Assembly (NCBI GenBank): GCA_964477085.1
Contig: CAYZDF010000035.1
Coordinates: forward strand, 1-32,196
Source of the DNA: Dichloromethanomonas sp964477085
GTDB taxonomy: Bacteria; Bacillota; Desulfitobacteriia; Desulfitobacteriales; Syntrophobotulaceae
Reading direction: 5' to 3'
Length of the DNA: 32,196 nucleotides
The position numbers and the translations under genes are program-made. How positions within the stretch are numbered: the stretch's first letter is position 1; the number at the start of each line of letters is the position of its first letter. Shown here piece by piece: positions 15,825-22,906 of the stretch. The notes under the pieces were generated by a model. It was given only the letters and a program-made list of their open reading frames with translations. It had not been told where the DNA came from and ran no database searches.

Positions 15825-16250
15825 ATGAGTCAATTTCTAAAGCAAAAAAATATGGCAGAATTCCGTAGGAATTCCTATGATAATAACTTCAGAAACTCTC
15901 ATGCGTTACCCTCACCTACTGCACGATCTCCATTGCAAACAGGTGCTATTTATTCATTACCAGCACCTTTTTATCCTGCGAAACCTTATCCTGTGCATTC
16001 TTATCCTGTTCAGCCTTATCCTGTACAACCTTCCGGTTATCCGGCTGGATCTGCGTCCTTTTACCCCCAGCCTTATTACACATACCCTCAAACACCTTAT
16101 TTACCGGACTCTGTGAACTTTACGAATAGTCAACTGAATATCATATTGATCGCCATTTTAATATTGGTGTCTTTAGATCTCATTTTTGTTCGTCCCAACA
16201 AGAATAATAATGTTCTCCCCTTACCTTCGAATATAGCATCGGATCAATAA
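15825..16250 (+). CDS. Pro/Tyr-rich repeat protein with C-terminal membrane anchor
   Basis: A 141-residue protein I cannot assign. The N-terminus (1-35) is polar and Asn/Arg-rich. Residues 48-94 are rich in proline and tyrosine, with YPVHS-YPVQP-YPVQP pentapeptides encoded by a 15-base tandem repeat. A single hydrophobic helix spans about 104-122 (IILIAILILVSLDLIFV) and a short polar tail follows. Without a signal peptide it reads as a tail-anchored protein with a disordered Pro/Tyr-rich head. AAGGAGG at 15811-15817 supports the ATG. A TATAAT at 15764-15769 could be a -10 element, though the matching -35 is poor. It converges on spoVAF. Pro/Tyr-rich proteins occur in spore coats, so a spore-surface or envelope role is possible but is inference. 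Confidence 0.75.
   Translation: MSQFLKQKNMAEFRRNSYDNNFRNSHALPSPTARSPLQTGAIYSLPAPFYPAKPYPVHSYPVQPYPVQPSGYPAGSASFYPQPYYTYPQTPYLPDSVNFTNSQLNIILIAILILVSLDLIFVRPNKNNNVLPLPSNIASDQ
15971..16030 (+). repeat. 15-bp tandem repeat inside the Pro/Tyr-rich gene
   Basis: TTATCCTG recurs at 15971, 15986, 16001 and 16016 with an exact 15-base period, encoding the YPxxx pentapeptides. Copy number could vary between strains by slippage without shifting frame. Confidence 0.85.
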
Positions 16251-16277
16251 CATTACTTTAAGTTTCCTGTTCTCTTT

Positions 16278-16320
16278 CCAAGAGCCAATCGTTATCTATT
16301 AAGGATTGGTTCTCTCTTGG
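16278..16320. terminator. Imperfect hairpin between two convergent genes
   Basis: CCAATC (16285-16290) pairs with GATTGG (16304-16309), and the flanking AAGAG/CTCTT segments extend the stem after a small bulge. It overlaps the last codons of spoVAF, with the stop codon in the loop. Neither side has a good T run, so termination is only a guess. Confidence 0.35.
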
Positions 16321-17798
16321 GGTTGCCTGATACGGTCCTTGGGTTTAAGAATACTTGGTCTTTGATTGGCGATAGGAACAGGATTCCTGACAAGTATCGT
16401 TTTCAAAGCTTTATAATCCAGGGGTATAAGTGGCCATAGATAAGGGACACCGAAAGAATTTGTTCTCCATAATAATATGAACAACGCCAGAACGCCGATG
16501 CCAAGTCCCCAGAAGTTGAACAGACCTGCCGCAAGCACTAAAAAGAGACGTGCAATTCGATTGGCCTGAGCAAATTCATAACTTGGAGTAGCAAATGTAC
16601 CAACTGCGGCAATCGCAACATACATAACCACTTCTGGCGTAAACAAACCAACCTCGATAGCCATATCTCCGAGCATAAATACAGCAATTAAACCTAAGGC
16701 TGTAGCTAATGGGGATGGTGTATGGATGGCAGCCATTCGTAACATATCAATAGCAATCTCACCGATTAGCACCTGGAATAGCAACCCAATCTTGGCATGT
16801 TCTTTCACACCAATAAATTGCAGCCAATCCGGCAGCAGATGAGGATTGAGAGCCGCTGCCAGCCATAAAGGGACGAGGAATACCGAAAACAGTATTGCAA
16901 TAAATCTTACCCAACGAAGATAGGCTCCAACAACTGGCTCCTGTCTGTACTCTTCCGCGTGTTGAACATGATGCCATAACGTACAGGGAGCGATGATGAC
17001 GCTCGGGGATGTATCCACCATAACGATAACGTTACCTTCCAGCAAATGGATTGCCGCAACATCAGGGCGCTCAGTGTATCTTACACGAGGATAGGGATTC
17101 CAGAACTTGCTGCCGAGGATAAATTCTTCTACCGTCTTTTCTGCCATCGGAATCCCGTCAATTTTAATGTTTTTGATTTCTTTTTCGATATGTTCAACCA
17201 TCTTGGGATTGGTGATATCTTCAATATAGGCAATACAAACATCTGTTTTGGAACGGCTTCCGGCTTTGACCAGTTTCATTCTTAACCCCGGGTCCCTTAA
17301 TCGGCGACGTATGAGAATGGTATTGAAAACCAGTGTTTCCGTAAAACCGTCACGAGATCCTCTGGTTACGCGTTCAACGTCAGGTTCCTGAGGCATACGT
17401 GAAGGATAACTGCGGACATCAACAATAATGGCCTGATCTTTGCCTTCAACGATAATGGCCATTGTTCCGGATAGAATAAAATATAGTACTTCGTCCATAG
17501 ATTCGACTTCTTTAACCTGGAGATCAACAATCTTCAGCTTCATTAACTTCTCCAGAGCATTAACTACCAGTTCACTCTTTTCAATTTCAGTGAACGCATC
17601 CAAAATCATATTGGATGCAGGTCTTCCCACCATTCCATTGATGGAATAGATGGCTATTTTTTTACCTCCGACCGTCATCTCCCTGACAACGATATCAAAG
17701 CTTTCTTCCGTACCGAGCTTGGTATTAAGAAAGTCAATATTCTCTTGATAGTTTTTGGAAATAGCTACATTGGTTTCAGCTCTTAATGACATATCCAT
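16299..17798 (-). CDS. spoVAF: Spore germination protein SpoVAF (GerA-type A subunit)
   Basis: An inner spore membrane protein of the GerAA/SpoVAF family, about 499 residues. A soluble N-terminal domain (to about residue 290) carries GSRDGFTETLVFN, the SKTDVCIAYIEDI stretch and NPYPRVRYTERPDVAA, the last being characteristic of SpoVAF. About five membrane helices follow, and a basic proline-rich tail ends it. The longest frame begins at a TTG, but the next codon is an ATG at 17798 that overlaps the spoVAE stop by one base (TGATG); I prefer it, and ATG at 17792 is also possible. Known role: it works with partner subunits in releasing dipicolinate and amplifying germination. Last gene of the leftward spoVA operon. 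Confidence 0.93.
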   Translation of the reverse strand: MDMSLRAETNVAISKNYQENIDFLNTKLGTEESFDIVVREMTVGGKKIAIYSINGMVGRPASNMILDAFTEIEKSELVVNALEKLMKLKIVDLQVKEVESMDEVLYFILSGTMAIIVEGKDQAIIVDVRSYPSRMPQEPDVERVTRGSRDGFTETLVFNTILIRRRLRDPGLRMKLVKAGSRSKTDVCIAYIEDITNPKMVEHIEKEIKNIKIDGIPMAEKTVEEFILGSKFWNPYPRVRYTERPDVAAIHLLEGNVIVMVDTSPSVIIAPCTLWHHVQHAEEYRQEPVVGAYLRWVRFIAILFSVFLVPLWLAAALNPHLLPDWLQFIGVKEHAKIGLLFQVLIGEIAIDMLRMAAIHTPSPLATALGLIAVFMLGDMAIEVGLFTPEVVMYVAIAAVGTFATPSYEFAQANRIARLFLVLAAGLFNFWGLGIGVLALFILLWRTNSFGVPYLWPLIPLDYKALKTILVRNPVPIANQRPSILKPKDRIRQPQERTNP

Positions 17799-18160
17799 CA
17801 ACCTTTCGGATTAAATACGACTGCGACAAGATAACCGAAAAACAAGGCAGCTGCAATACCGACTGCGGCGGCCTGAATTCCTCCTGACATTACTCCCAGT
17901 AATCCATTGGTTTGGGAGGCTTCAATCGCTCCTTTCGCAAGGGTATAGCCGAAACCGGACAAGGGAACTGTCGCACCTGCCCCCCCGATTTCTATCAGCG
18001 GTTTATATAGACCTAAGGCACCCAGAACCACACCTCCGGTCACGAAGGTAACAAGAACATGTGCAGGGGTGATATTGGCTTTGGTCAAATCCATCAACAA
18101 TTGTCCGATAACACAGATCAACCCACCAACAATAAAAGCTGGTATCACATTATTTAACAT
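17798..18160 (-). CDS. spoVAE: Stage V sporulation protein AE
   Basis: A small membrane subunit of the SpoVA channel that loads dipicolinic acid into the forespore and releases it in germination. About 120 residues, very hydrophobic, with GGLICVIGQLLMDLT near the N-terminus and GGAGATVPLSGFGYTLAKGA in the middle, both typical of SpoVAE(b). It resembles SpoVAC in the same operon, which carries the parallel GGLICAIGQ and GGAGGIVPVTGFANS. The open frame extends to a GTG nine bases further, but that codon touches the AAAGGG ribosome site. ATG at 18160 has correct spacing, so I start there. SpoVAD ends 15 bases upstream. Confidence 0.93.
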   Translation of the reverse strand: MLNNVIPAFIVGGLICVIGQLLMDLTKANITPAHVLVTFVTGGVVLGALGLYKPLIEIGGAGATVPLSGFGYTLAKGAIEASQTNGLLGVMSGGIQAAAVGIAAALFFGYLVAVVFNPKG

Positions 18161-18175
18161 TTGGTCCACCCTTTC

Positions 18176-19186
18176 TTATATGGTCTCTATAGAAATGGCG
18201 TGCCCTATGGCAGGCATAGACTCCCCTTGAAGCGCAGAAGTCGGACTATGCAGGCAGCCACTACCGATAAGTAACACTTTTTTAAATTCTCCGCGTTGCA
18301 TTCGATCCAGAATATGACCGGTAAACACCACAGCAGAACACCCGCACCCGCTGCCGCCGGCATGGGTATCCTGATCAGGATCGAAAATCATGACCCCGCA
18401 GTCCGTAAAATTATTGGAAATCTTGACATCACTTTTCTTAAGGATCTCTAAAACTAGCTGCAGACCTACCATCCCCAGATCACCTGTGGCGATCAGATCA
18501 TAATAATCAGGCTGTCTATTCAGATCGCGAAAATGGTTTAGAATGGTATCAGCAACTGCCGGTGCCATGGCACCTCCCATATTATTGGCATCAGTCTCTC
18601 CAAAATCCAACACTCTGCCGATGGTTGCTGCTGTAATTTTCGGTCCTTGACCTGTATCCGATAATAAGATGGTTCCCGCTCCTGTTACCGTCCATTGAGA
18701 ATACATCGCCCGTTGATTCCCTTGTTCAGTCGGCATCCTGTATTGTCTTTCTGCTGTGTCATGATGACTGGAGGCACTGCATAAAACTTTAGAAGCAAAT
18801 CCCCCATCGATTAACATTGCACCTACGGCTGTAGACAGGGCCATGGTTGAGCAAGCCCCATACAGCCCGATAAAGGGGAGTCCGATCTGTCTGGCAGCAA
18901 AATTTGATGAGATAATTTGATTAAGCAGGTCCCCTGCCAGGATATAATCAATAGCATGTAACGGGATATTCACTTTTTGGACTGCACCACGCATGGCTGT
19001 TTCCAGCATTTTGGCTTCGGTTCTTTCCCAGGATTTTTCGCCATCATACGTATCTTCAAGAATCTTATCAAAACTATCCCTGAGTGGTCCTTGTCCCTCT
19101 TTGGGTCCTGTCACATTATAACGGGAGAAGATCACAGGGGGATTTTGAAAGGTGACTGTTTGATTACCGACTTTTTTAGAATTCAA
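18176..19186 (-). CDS. spoVAD: Stage V sporulation protein AD
   Basis: A peripheral membrane protein with a thiolase-like fold that binds dipicolinic acid for the SpoVA channel. 336 residues, the normal family length. Recognisable segments: GLYGACSTMALSTAVGAMLI, CSASSHHDTAERQYRMPTEQ, QWTVTGAGTILLS and DPDQDTHAGGSGCGCSAVV, followed by the conserved HSPTSALQGESMPAIGHA near the end. The Cys in GACST sits where thiolases have a catalytic cysteine, but SpoVAD is not thought to be an enzyme. The start is TTG at 19186 with GGAG about ten bases upstream; no in-frame ATG is better placed. SpoVAC ends 30 bases upstream. Confidence 0.95.
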   Translation of the reverse strand: MNSKKVGNQTVTFQNPPVIFSRYNVTGPKEGQGPLRDSFDKILEDTYDGEKSWERTEAKMLETAMRGAVQKVNIPLHAIDYILAGDLLNQIISSNFAARQIGLPFIGLYGACSTMALSTAVGAMLIDGGFASKVLCSASSHHDTAERQYRMPTEQGNQRAMYSQWTVTGAGTILLSDTGQGPKITAATIGRVLDFGETDANNMGGAMAPAVADTILNHFRDLNRQPDYYDLIATGDLGMVGLQLVLEILKKSDVKISNNFTDCGVMIFDPDQDTHAGGSGCGCSAVVFTGHILDRMQRGEFKKVLLIGSGCLHSPTSALQGESMPAIGHAISIETI

Positions 19187-19216
19187 TCCTATTCATCTCC
19201 ATTCGGAAGAAGACTT

Positions 19217-19687
19217 TTATTTCAGCATGAGATAAATTAACCCAACAATAATTGAACTGGCGATACCATAAACCAGAATGGGTCCGGCTACGGTAAACAG
19301 TTTTCCCCCAACTCCGAAGACATACCCTTCTCTCTTGAATTCCAAGGCTGGGGATACCATGGAATTAGCAAAACCCGTCACTGGTACAATTCCACCGGCT
19401 CCTCCTACTCTGACAATCTCGTCATATAATCCTAATCCTGTCAGTAGTGCCCCAATAAAAATGAGCGTGGCAGTCCCCGCCGTCTGAGCTGGAATCTTGG
19501 GAAGATCCATGTAGATCATATAAAAGTTATTGATGATCTGGCCGATTGCGCAGATCAATCCCCCGATGAGGAAGGCCATGATTACATTCTTAACGACTGT
19601 CGGCTTTGGTGATATCTTTCCGGCCAATTCCTTATATTCTTCCGGTGTGAGATTAATGGTCGGGGGACGCAGATCAGAGTTAGGCAT
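19217..19687 (-). CDS. spoVAC: Stage V sporulation protein AC
   Basis: Integral membrane subunit of the SpoVA dipicolinate channel; in Bacillus it is reported to act as a mechanosensitive channel. About 156 residues with a short polar N-terminus containing the family segment LTPEEYKELAGKISPKP, then four or so hydrophobic helices with GGLICAIGQ and GGAGGIVPVTGFANS. The longest frame begins at a GTG nine bases upstream, which falls inside the ribosome site; ATG at 19687 follows AGAGGTG at good spacing. First gene of the operon. SpoVAA and SpoVAB are absent, as in most Clostridia. I found no convincing forespore (sigma-G) promoter in the 190 bases before it. Confidence 0.94.
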   Translation of the reverse strand: MPNSDLRPPTINLTPEEYKELAGKISPKPTVVKNVIMAFLIGGLICAIGQIINNFYMIYMDLPKIPAQTAGTATLIFIGALLTGLGLYDEIVRVGGAGGIVPVTGFANSMVSPALEFKREGYVFGVGGKLFTVAGPILVYGIASSIIVGLIYLMLK

Positions 19688-19812
19688 ATATTTCACCTCT
19701 TTTTAATGTTATTTTCCCCAATTATTCTTATTCAAATTCCAGCAATCTATGTGTAAAAACATTATTTGGCCTCGTTCCAGAGAATATGTCAATATATTCG
19801 CTGACCCGTAAC

Positions 19813-19839
19813 GGAGGAAATATCTGGGTGATGTCGAAG
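19813..19839 (+). promoter_or_regulatory. Probable sigma-H promoter of the spoIIA operon
   Basis: GGAGGAAAT at 19813-19821 fits the sigma-H -35 pattern RnAGGAwWW. Eleven bases later GTCGAAG (19833-19839) matches the -10 pattern RnnGAAT except for its last base. spoIIA is sigma-H dependent in Bacillus. The predicted start lies about 35 bases before the spoIIAA ATG. Confidence 0.6.
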
Positions 19840-19879
19840 ATAAGATGGAACTACCTTGAAAACAGGAGCGTGCCAGAGG

Positions 19880-20197
19880 ATGAAAAAAGTAATTGATCGA
19901 AAAACACTTCACCTTTATATTGAGGGAGAACTCGATATGAAAAATGCAGATGATCTTAAACATGTCATTGATATGGAAATAGACAAGAAAGGGATTAGAA
20001 CCATCATCCTGCATATGCAGGACCTCAAGTTTATAGACAGTTCCGGACTGGGGGTTATCTTGGGACGTTATAAGAAACTTCTTCCTTTAGGAGGAAAAGT
20101 TAAAATCACCAATGTCCCTCCCCATCTCTACCGAATTATGGAATTATCTGGTTTGCCCAAGATTATTGAATTTGTAAATGAAGATCCTGCTATATAA
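19880..20197 (+). CDS. spoIIAA: Anti-sigma F factor antagonist
   Basis: A STAS-domain protein that frees SigF by binding SpoIIAB in the forespore when unphosphorylated. From ATG at 19880 it has 105 residues. Key motif: LKFIDSSGLGVILGRYKKL (49-67); the Ser54/Ser55 pair contains the equivalent of the phosphorylated Ser58 of Bacillus subtilis. The frame also opens at TTG 19856, but that lies only some ten bases past the predicted sigma-H start, so the ATG is preferred. AGGAG at 19864-19868 gives a somewhat long spacing of 11. First gene of spoIIAA-spoIIAB-sigF. The phosphatase SpoIIE that activates it is not in this window. Confidence 0.95.
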   Translation: MKKVIDRKTLHLYIEGELDMKNADDLKHVIDMEIDKKGIRTIILHMQDLKFIDSSGLGVILGRYKKLLPLGGKVKITNVPPHLYRIMELSGLPKIIEFVNEDPAI

Positions 20198-20238
20198 AAG
20201 AGTTAGTTATAAAGGTTAATTTGGAAAGGGGATACAGA

Positions 20239-20676
20239 ATGAAAGTCAATAAAATAAGTCTTACATTTTCTAGCCTTCCGGAAAACGTCACCATCTCCCG
20301 GATGCTTGCTTCAGCATTAGGAGCACAACTTGATCTGCCGATCAATGAACTTGAGGAACTCAAAGTAGCCGTCTCTGAGGCCGTATCTAACGCCATCATT
20401 CATGGTTATGGCAATAACCATGAACAATTGGTAACCTTAGAATTCGAAGCTACTTCAGAAAAGCTCACTATTCAAGTTATTGACAAAGGGTGCGGTATTT
20501 CGGACGTCAATCAAGCTATGCAGGCTTCATTTTCCACTGATCCGGAAAGGATGGGGCTTGGATTCATTTTTATGCAATCATTTATGGATGATTTAAGCGT
20601 GGAATCTGAATTGGGCAGCGGAACCAGGGTTATCATGGTTAAGCACTTAAAGAATCTTCATCCTTCCTCTCATTAA
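20239..20676 (+). CDS. spoIIAB: Anti-sigma F factor and serine kinase
   Basis: Binds and inhibits SigF, and phosphorylates SpoIIAA with ATP. It is a GHKL-type kinase of 145 residues, as expected (146 in Bacillus subtilis). N-box: EAVSNAIIHGY with Glu47 and Asn51. G1 box: DKGCGI (82-87). G2 region: ERMGLGFIFMQSF (103-115) and GSGTRV (126-131). A TTG lies six codons upstream in frame, but AAAGGGGA is placed correctly for ATG at 20239. SpoIIAA ends 41 bases before it and sigF begins 11 bases after, so the three are one transcript. Confidence 0.96.
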   Translation: MKVNKISLTFSSLPENVTISRMLASALGAQLDLPINELEELKVAVSEAVSNAIIHGYGNNHEQLVTLEFEATSEKLTIQVIDKGCGISDVNQAMQASFSTDPERMGLGFIFMQSFMDDLSVESELGSGTRVIMVKHLKNLHPSSH

Positions 20677-20687
20677 GAGGGGGTATA

Positions 20688-21476
20688 ATGATGATTCAAA
20701 GACTTTCAGATATGAACCTACCCCGCTTCCCTTTACTCTCCGAAGAAGAGATGATGGAGCTTCTTCAGAAAGCCCAAAAAGGAGATATCGAGGCCAGGGA
20801 GCGTCTGGTTAATTGTAACCTGAAGCTCATCTTTAATCTGATCCAACGCTTTGCCCACCGTGGTTATGAGCTGGAGGATCTTTTTCAAATCGGAACAATC
20901 GGCCTGATCAAAGCCATAGATAAATTTGACTTTTCCTATGGAGTTAAGTTTTCAACCTATGCTGTGCCCATGATTATCGGAGAAATCAGAAGGTTTCTGC
21001 GTGATGACCATCCCATTAAAGTTCCACGCTCCTATAAAGAATTAGTCTATAAGATTAACCGTTCACGGGAAAAACTTTCCGTTGATCTTAAAAGAGATCC
21101 AACCATCAATGAGATCGCCAGTGATCTTGGTATTAACAGTGAAGATGTTCTTCTTGCCCTGGAGGCTGTACAAAGTCCCACCTCGATCCATGATACGCTG
21201 TACCAGGACGACTCCGACCCGATCTATGTGCTCGATCAGCTGCCATTGGATAAAGAGGTTACGCCTGCTTGGTTTGAGAAGATTGCTTTAATGGAAGTCC
21301 TGGATAAACTCCCGGAACGGGAGAAACATGTGCTGATGCTACGATTCTTCGAGGATAAGACACAGAGCGAAATTGCTAAATCGATGGATCTCTCCCAGGT
21401 ACAGATCTCACGTATTGAGCGTGCTGCCCTGCACCGTCTTCGGAAGATCCTCCATAACGAATCTTCTGATACCTAG
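20688..21476 (+). CDS. sigF: RNA polymerase sigma factor SigF
   Basis: The first forespore-specific sigma factor. 262 residues with all regions intact: region 2 (about 37-106, with LEDLFQIGTIGLIKAIDKFD), region 3 (about 118-165) and region 4 (about 205-253) ending in the helix-turn-helix TQSEIAKSMDLSQVQISRIE. The N-terminus (PRFPLLSEEEMMELL) is the short region 1 typical of sporulation sigma factors. Two ATG codons stand in tandem at 20688 and 20691, with AAGAGGGGG just upstream. Its gene ends 64 bases from the convergent dacF stop, an orientation unlike Bacillus, where dacF lies upstream on the same strand. Confidence 0.96.
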   Translation: MMIQRLSDMNLPRFPLLSEEEMMELLQKAQKGDIEARERLVNCNLKLIFNLIQRFAHRGYELEDLFQIGTIGLIKAIDKFDFSYGVKFSTYAVPMIIGEIRRFLRDDHPIKVPRSYKELVYKINRSREKLSVDLKRDPTINEIASDLGINSEDVLLALEAVQSPTSIHDTLYQDDSDPIYVLDQLPLDKEVTPAWFEKIALMEVLDKLPEREKHVLMLRFFEDKTQSEIAKSMDLSQVQISRIERAALHRLRKILHNESSDT

Positions 21477-21509
21477 TACAACATTCTCTAAATGTTTTAT
21501 CATATGATG

Positions 21510-21541
21510 ACTCTCGGGTTGGTCTAGTTCTTGGTGAGAGT
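21510..21541. terminator. Weak hairpin between convergent sigF and dacF
   Basis: ACTCTC (21510-21515) pairs with GAGAGT (21536-21541) around a 20-base loop. The rightward side is followed by TATTT only. It is the only stem I see in this gap. Confidence 0.35.
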
Positions 21542-22710
21542 TATTTAGCCGTCAATAAGGGCTCCATGCCATAGGATTCCTGAATGGTTCTCTTTAAGAT
21601 TTCAAAGAAACCAGCCTTATCAACATTGTCTTTAGCAAGAAGGCTGATGCGGCTCAACTCCTGCTGCCCACAGTAGATAATCACTTCGCCAAGCTTCTGT
21701 CCTTTGCTTACAGGTGCATTGACCGAATCACTTACTTTGACTTCGGTCCAGCAATCTTTGTCTTTACCTTTTTCAATACAAACTCCCACGGTTTGATCTG
21801 CTACTAGTTCTATCGTAGGTACTGAACCTTTATAGACGATGATTTCCCCCTGCTTGGAACCGGCAGGGGCAAATTCTTTATAATGATAATTAGCAAAACC
21901 ATAATTATAGATTTTCATGGATTCTTTGAAGTGTCCCCTGACCTCTGGAATTCCCATGACCACGCAAATAAGTCTTAGTCCATCCCTTTTCACAGTCGAA
22001 GCCAAACAGTATTTTGCTTCTTGCGTCCACCCTGTTTTAAATCCATCTGTTCCTTCATACCACCACAGGAGTTTGTTGGTATTCCATAGTTTAAATTCTC
22101 CATTGCGCAGATCATATTCCTTCATGACGGTGAGTTTGGTTACCAGCGGGTGTTTTAGGGCCTCTCTTCCCAAAACAGCCAGATCATAAGCACTGGTATA
22201 ATGGCCTTTAGCCGGGAGACCATAGGCATTCACAAAGTTAGTGTTCTTAAGGCCCAGATCTTCGGCTTTCTTGTTCATGGCCTCAACAAAGGCTTCATGT
22301 GAACCATAAAGATGTTCGGCCACAGCAACACAGGCATCATTAGCGGAACCCACAGCAATGGAAATCATCATTTCCTCCAGAGAGAGCTTTTCTCCGGGTT
22401 CCAGATAGATCTGTGATCCTCCCAGGGAACAAGCATTTTCACTTGCTGTAACAATGTCGGTTAATTTGGCTTTTCCAGCCTCGATAGCCTCGGCAGCAAC
22501 GACCATGGTCATGAGTTTGGTCACACTCGCCGGAGGCAGTTCTTTATGAGATTCCTTTTCATAAAGGATTCTGCCTGTAGCAGCGTCCATCAGAATGACA
22601 CTTTCAGCAGTCGTTTCAATATTTGCGGCTTTTATCGGCTGGACATTGCATACTAAAAAACAGGTACTTACAAAAAGTACTATCCATGTTCGCAATGAAT
22701 ATTTAAGCAT
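21541..22710 (-). CDS. dacF: D-alanyl-D-alanine carboxypeptidase DacF
   Basis: A penicillin-binding serine carboxypeptidase (S11 family) that trims the peptide stems of spore cortex peptidoglycan. 389 residues with an N-terminal signal peptide (hydrophobic core about 8-22, cleavage near ADA-like KAANI at 27-31). Active-site motifs are complete: SVTK (Ser62, Lys65), SAN (122-124) and KTG (225-227). A C-terminal beta-rich PBP5-type domain begins near residue 285. ATG at 22710 has GGGAGG upstream. A sigma-F/G-like -10 element lies 34 bases before it. Neighbourhood beside spoIIA and punA supports DacF over other S11 enzymes. It converges on sigF rather than preceding it. Confidence 0.94.
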   Translation of the reverse strand: MLKYSLRTWIVLFVSTCFLVCNVQPIKAANIETTAESVILMDAATGRILYEKESHKELPPASVTKLMTMVVAAEAIEAGKAKLTDIVTASENACSLGGSQIYLEPGEKLSLEEMMISIAVGSANDACVAVAEHLYGSHEAFVEAMNKKAEDLGLKNTNFVNAYGLPAKGHYTSAYDLAVLGREALKHPLVTKLTVMKEYDLRNGEFKLWNTNKLLWWYEGTDGFKTGWTQEAKYCLASTVKRDGLRLICVVMGIPEVRGHFKESMKIYNYGFANYHYKEFAPAGSKQGEIIVYKGSVPTIELVADQTVGVCIEKGKDKDCWTEVKVSDSVNAPVSKGQKLGEVIIYCGQQELSRISLLAKDNVDKAGFFEILKRTIQESYGMEPLLTAK

Positions 22711-22743
22711 ACAAAAAACCTCCCAGAAATATTTTGGTTGTTT

Positions 22744-22772
22744 TAGTATGCCCTTGTAAGACTATTTTATAT
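22744..22772 (-). promoter_or_regulatory. Possible sigma-F/sigma-G promoter of dacF
   Basis: Minus-strand CATACTA (22750-22744), preceded by GGG, matches the forespore -10 consensus well. Seventeen bases upstream is ATATA, which fits the GHATR -35 except for its first base. dacF is forespore-expressed in Bacillus, which makes this plausible. Confidence 0.45.
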
Positions 22773-22876
22773 TTATCTGTTTGTAAGTGTCAGAGAAAAA
22801 AAGACTTACGTTTATTTATTTTTAATCATAAAATTGCATAATTCAGATTTTTATATCTCCAATAAGTTGATACTTC

Positions 22877-22906
22877 CTTAAGCTTAAGCCTTAGCCTTAG
22901 CCTTAC
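22877..22906 (-). repeat. Hexamer tandem repeat at the gerKB stop codon
   Basis: Five adjoining hexamers read CTTAAG, CTTAAG, CCTTAG, CCTTAG, CCTTAC on the plus strand. The first two form a perfect 12-base palindrome (22877-22888). The last copy overlaps the TAA stop of gerKB. Confidence 0.7.

Noticed and set aside
15971..16030. Short regular repeats as a CRISPR array
   Set aside because: Units are 15 bases with no spacers and lie in frame within a protein gene.
19697..19812. Sigma-G promoter for the spoVA operon
   Set aside because: GAATA and CATTAAA elements exist on the minus strand but their spacing is 20 bases and the -10 abuts the ribosome site.
19831..19896. Small 21-residue open frame with a GGAGG upstream, just before spoIIAA
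   Set aside because: The GGAGG is better explained as the -35 element of a sigma-H promoter, the frame overlaps the spoIIAA start, and the peptide has no recognisable feature.
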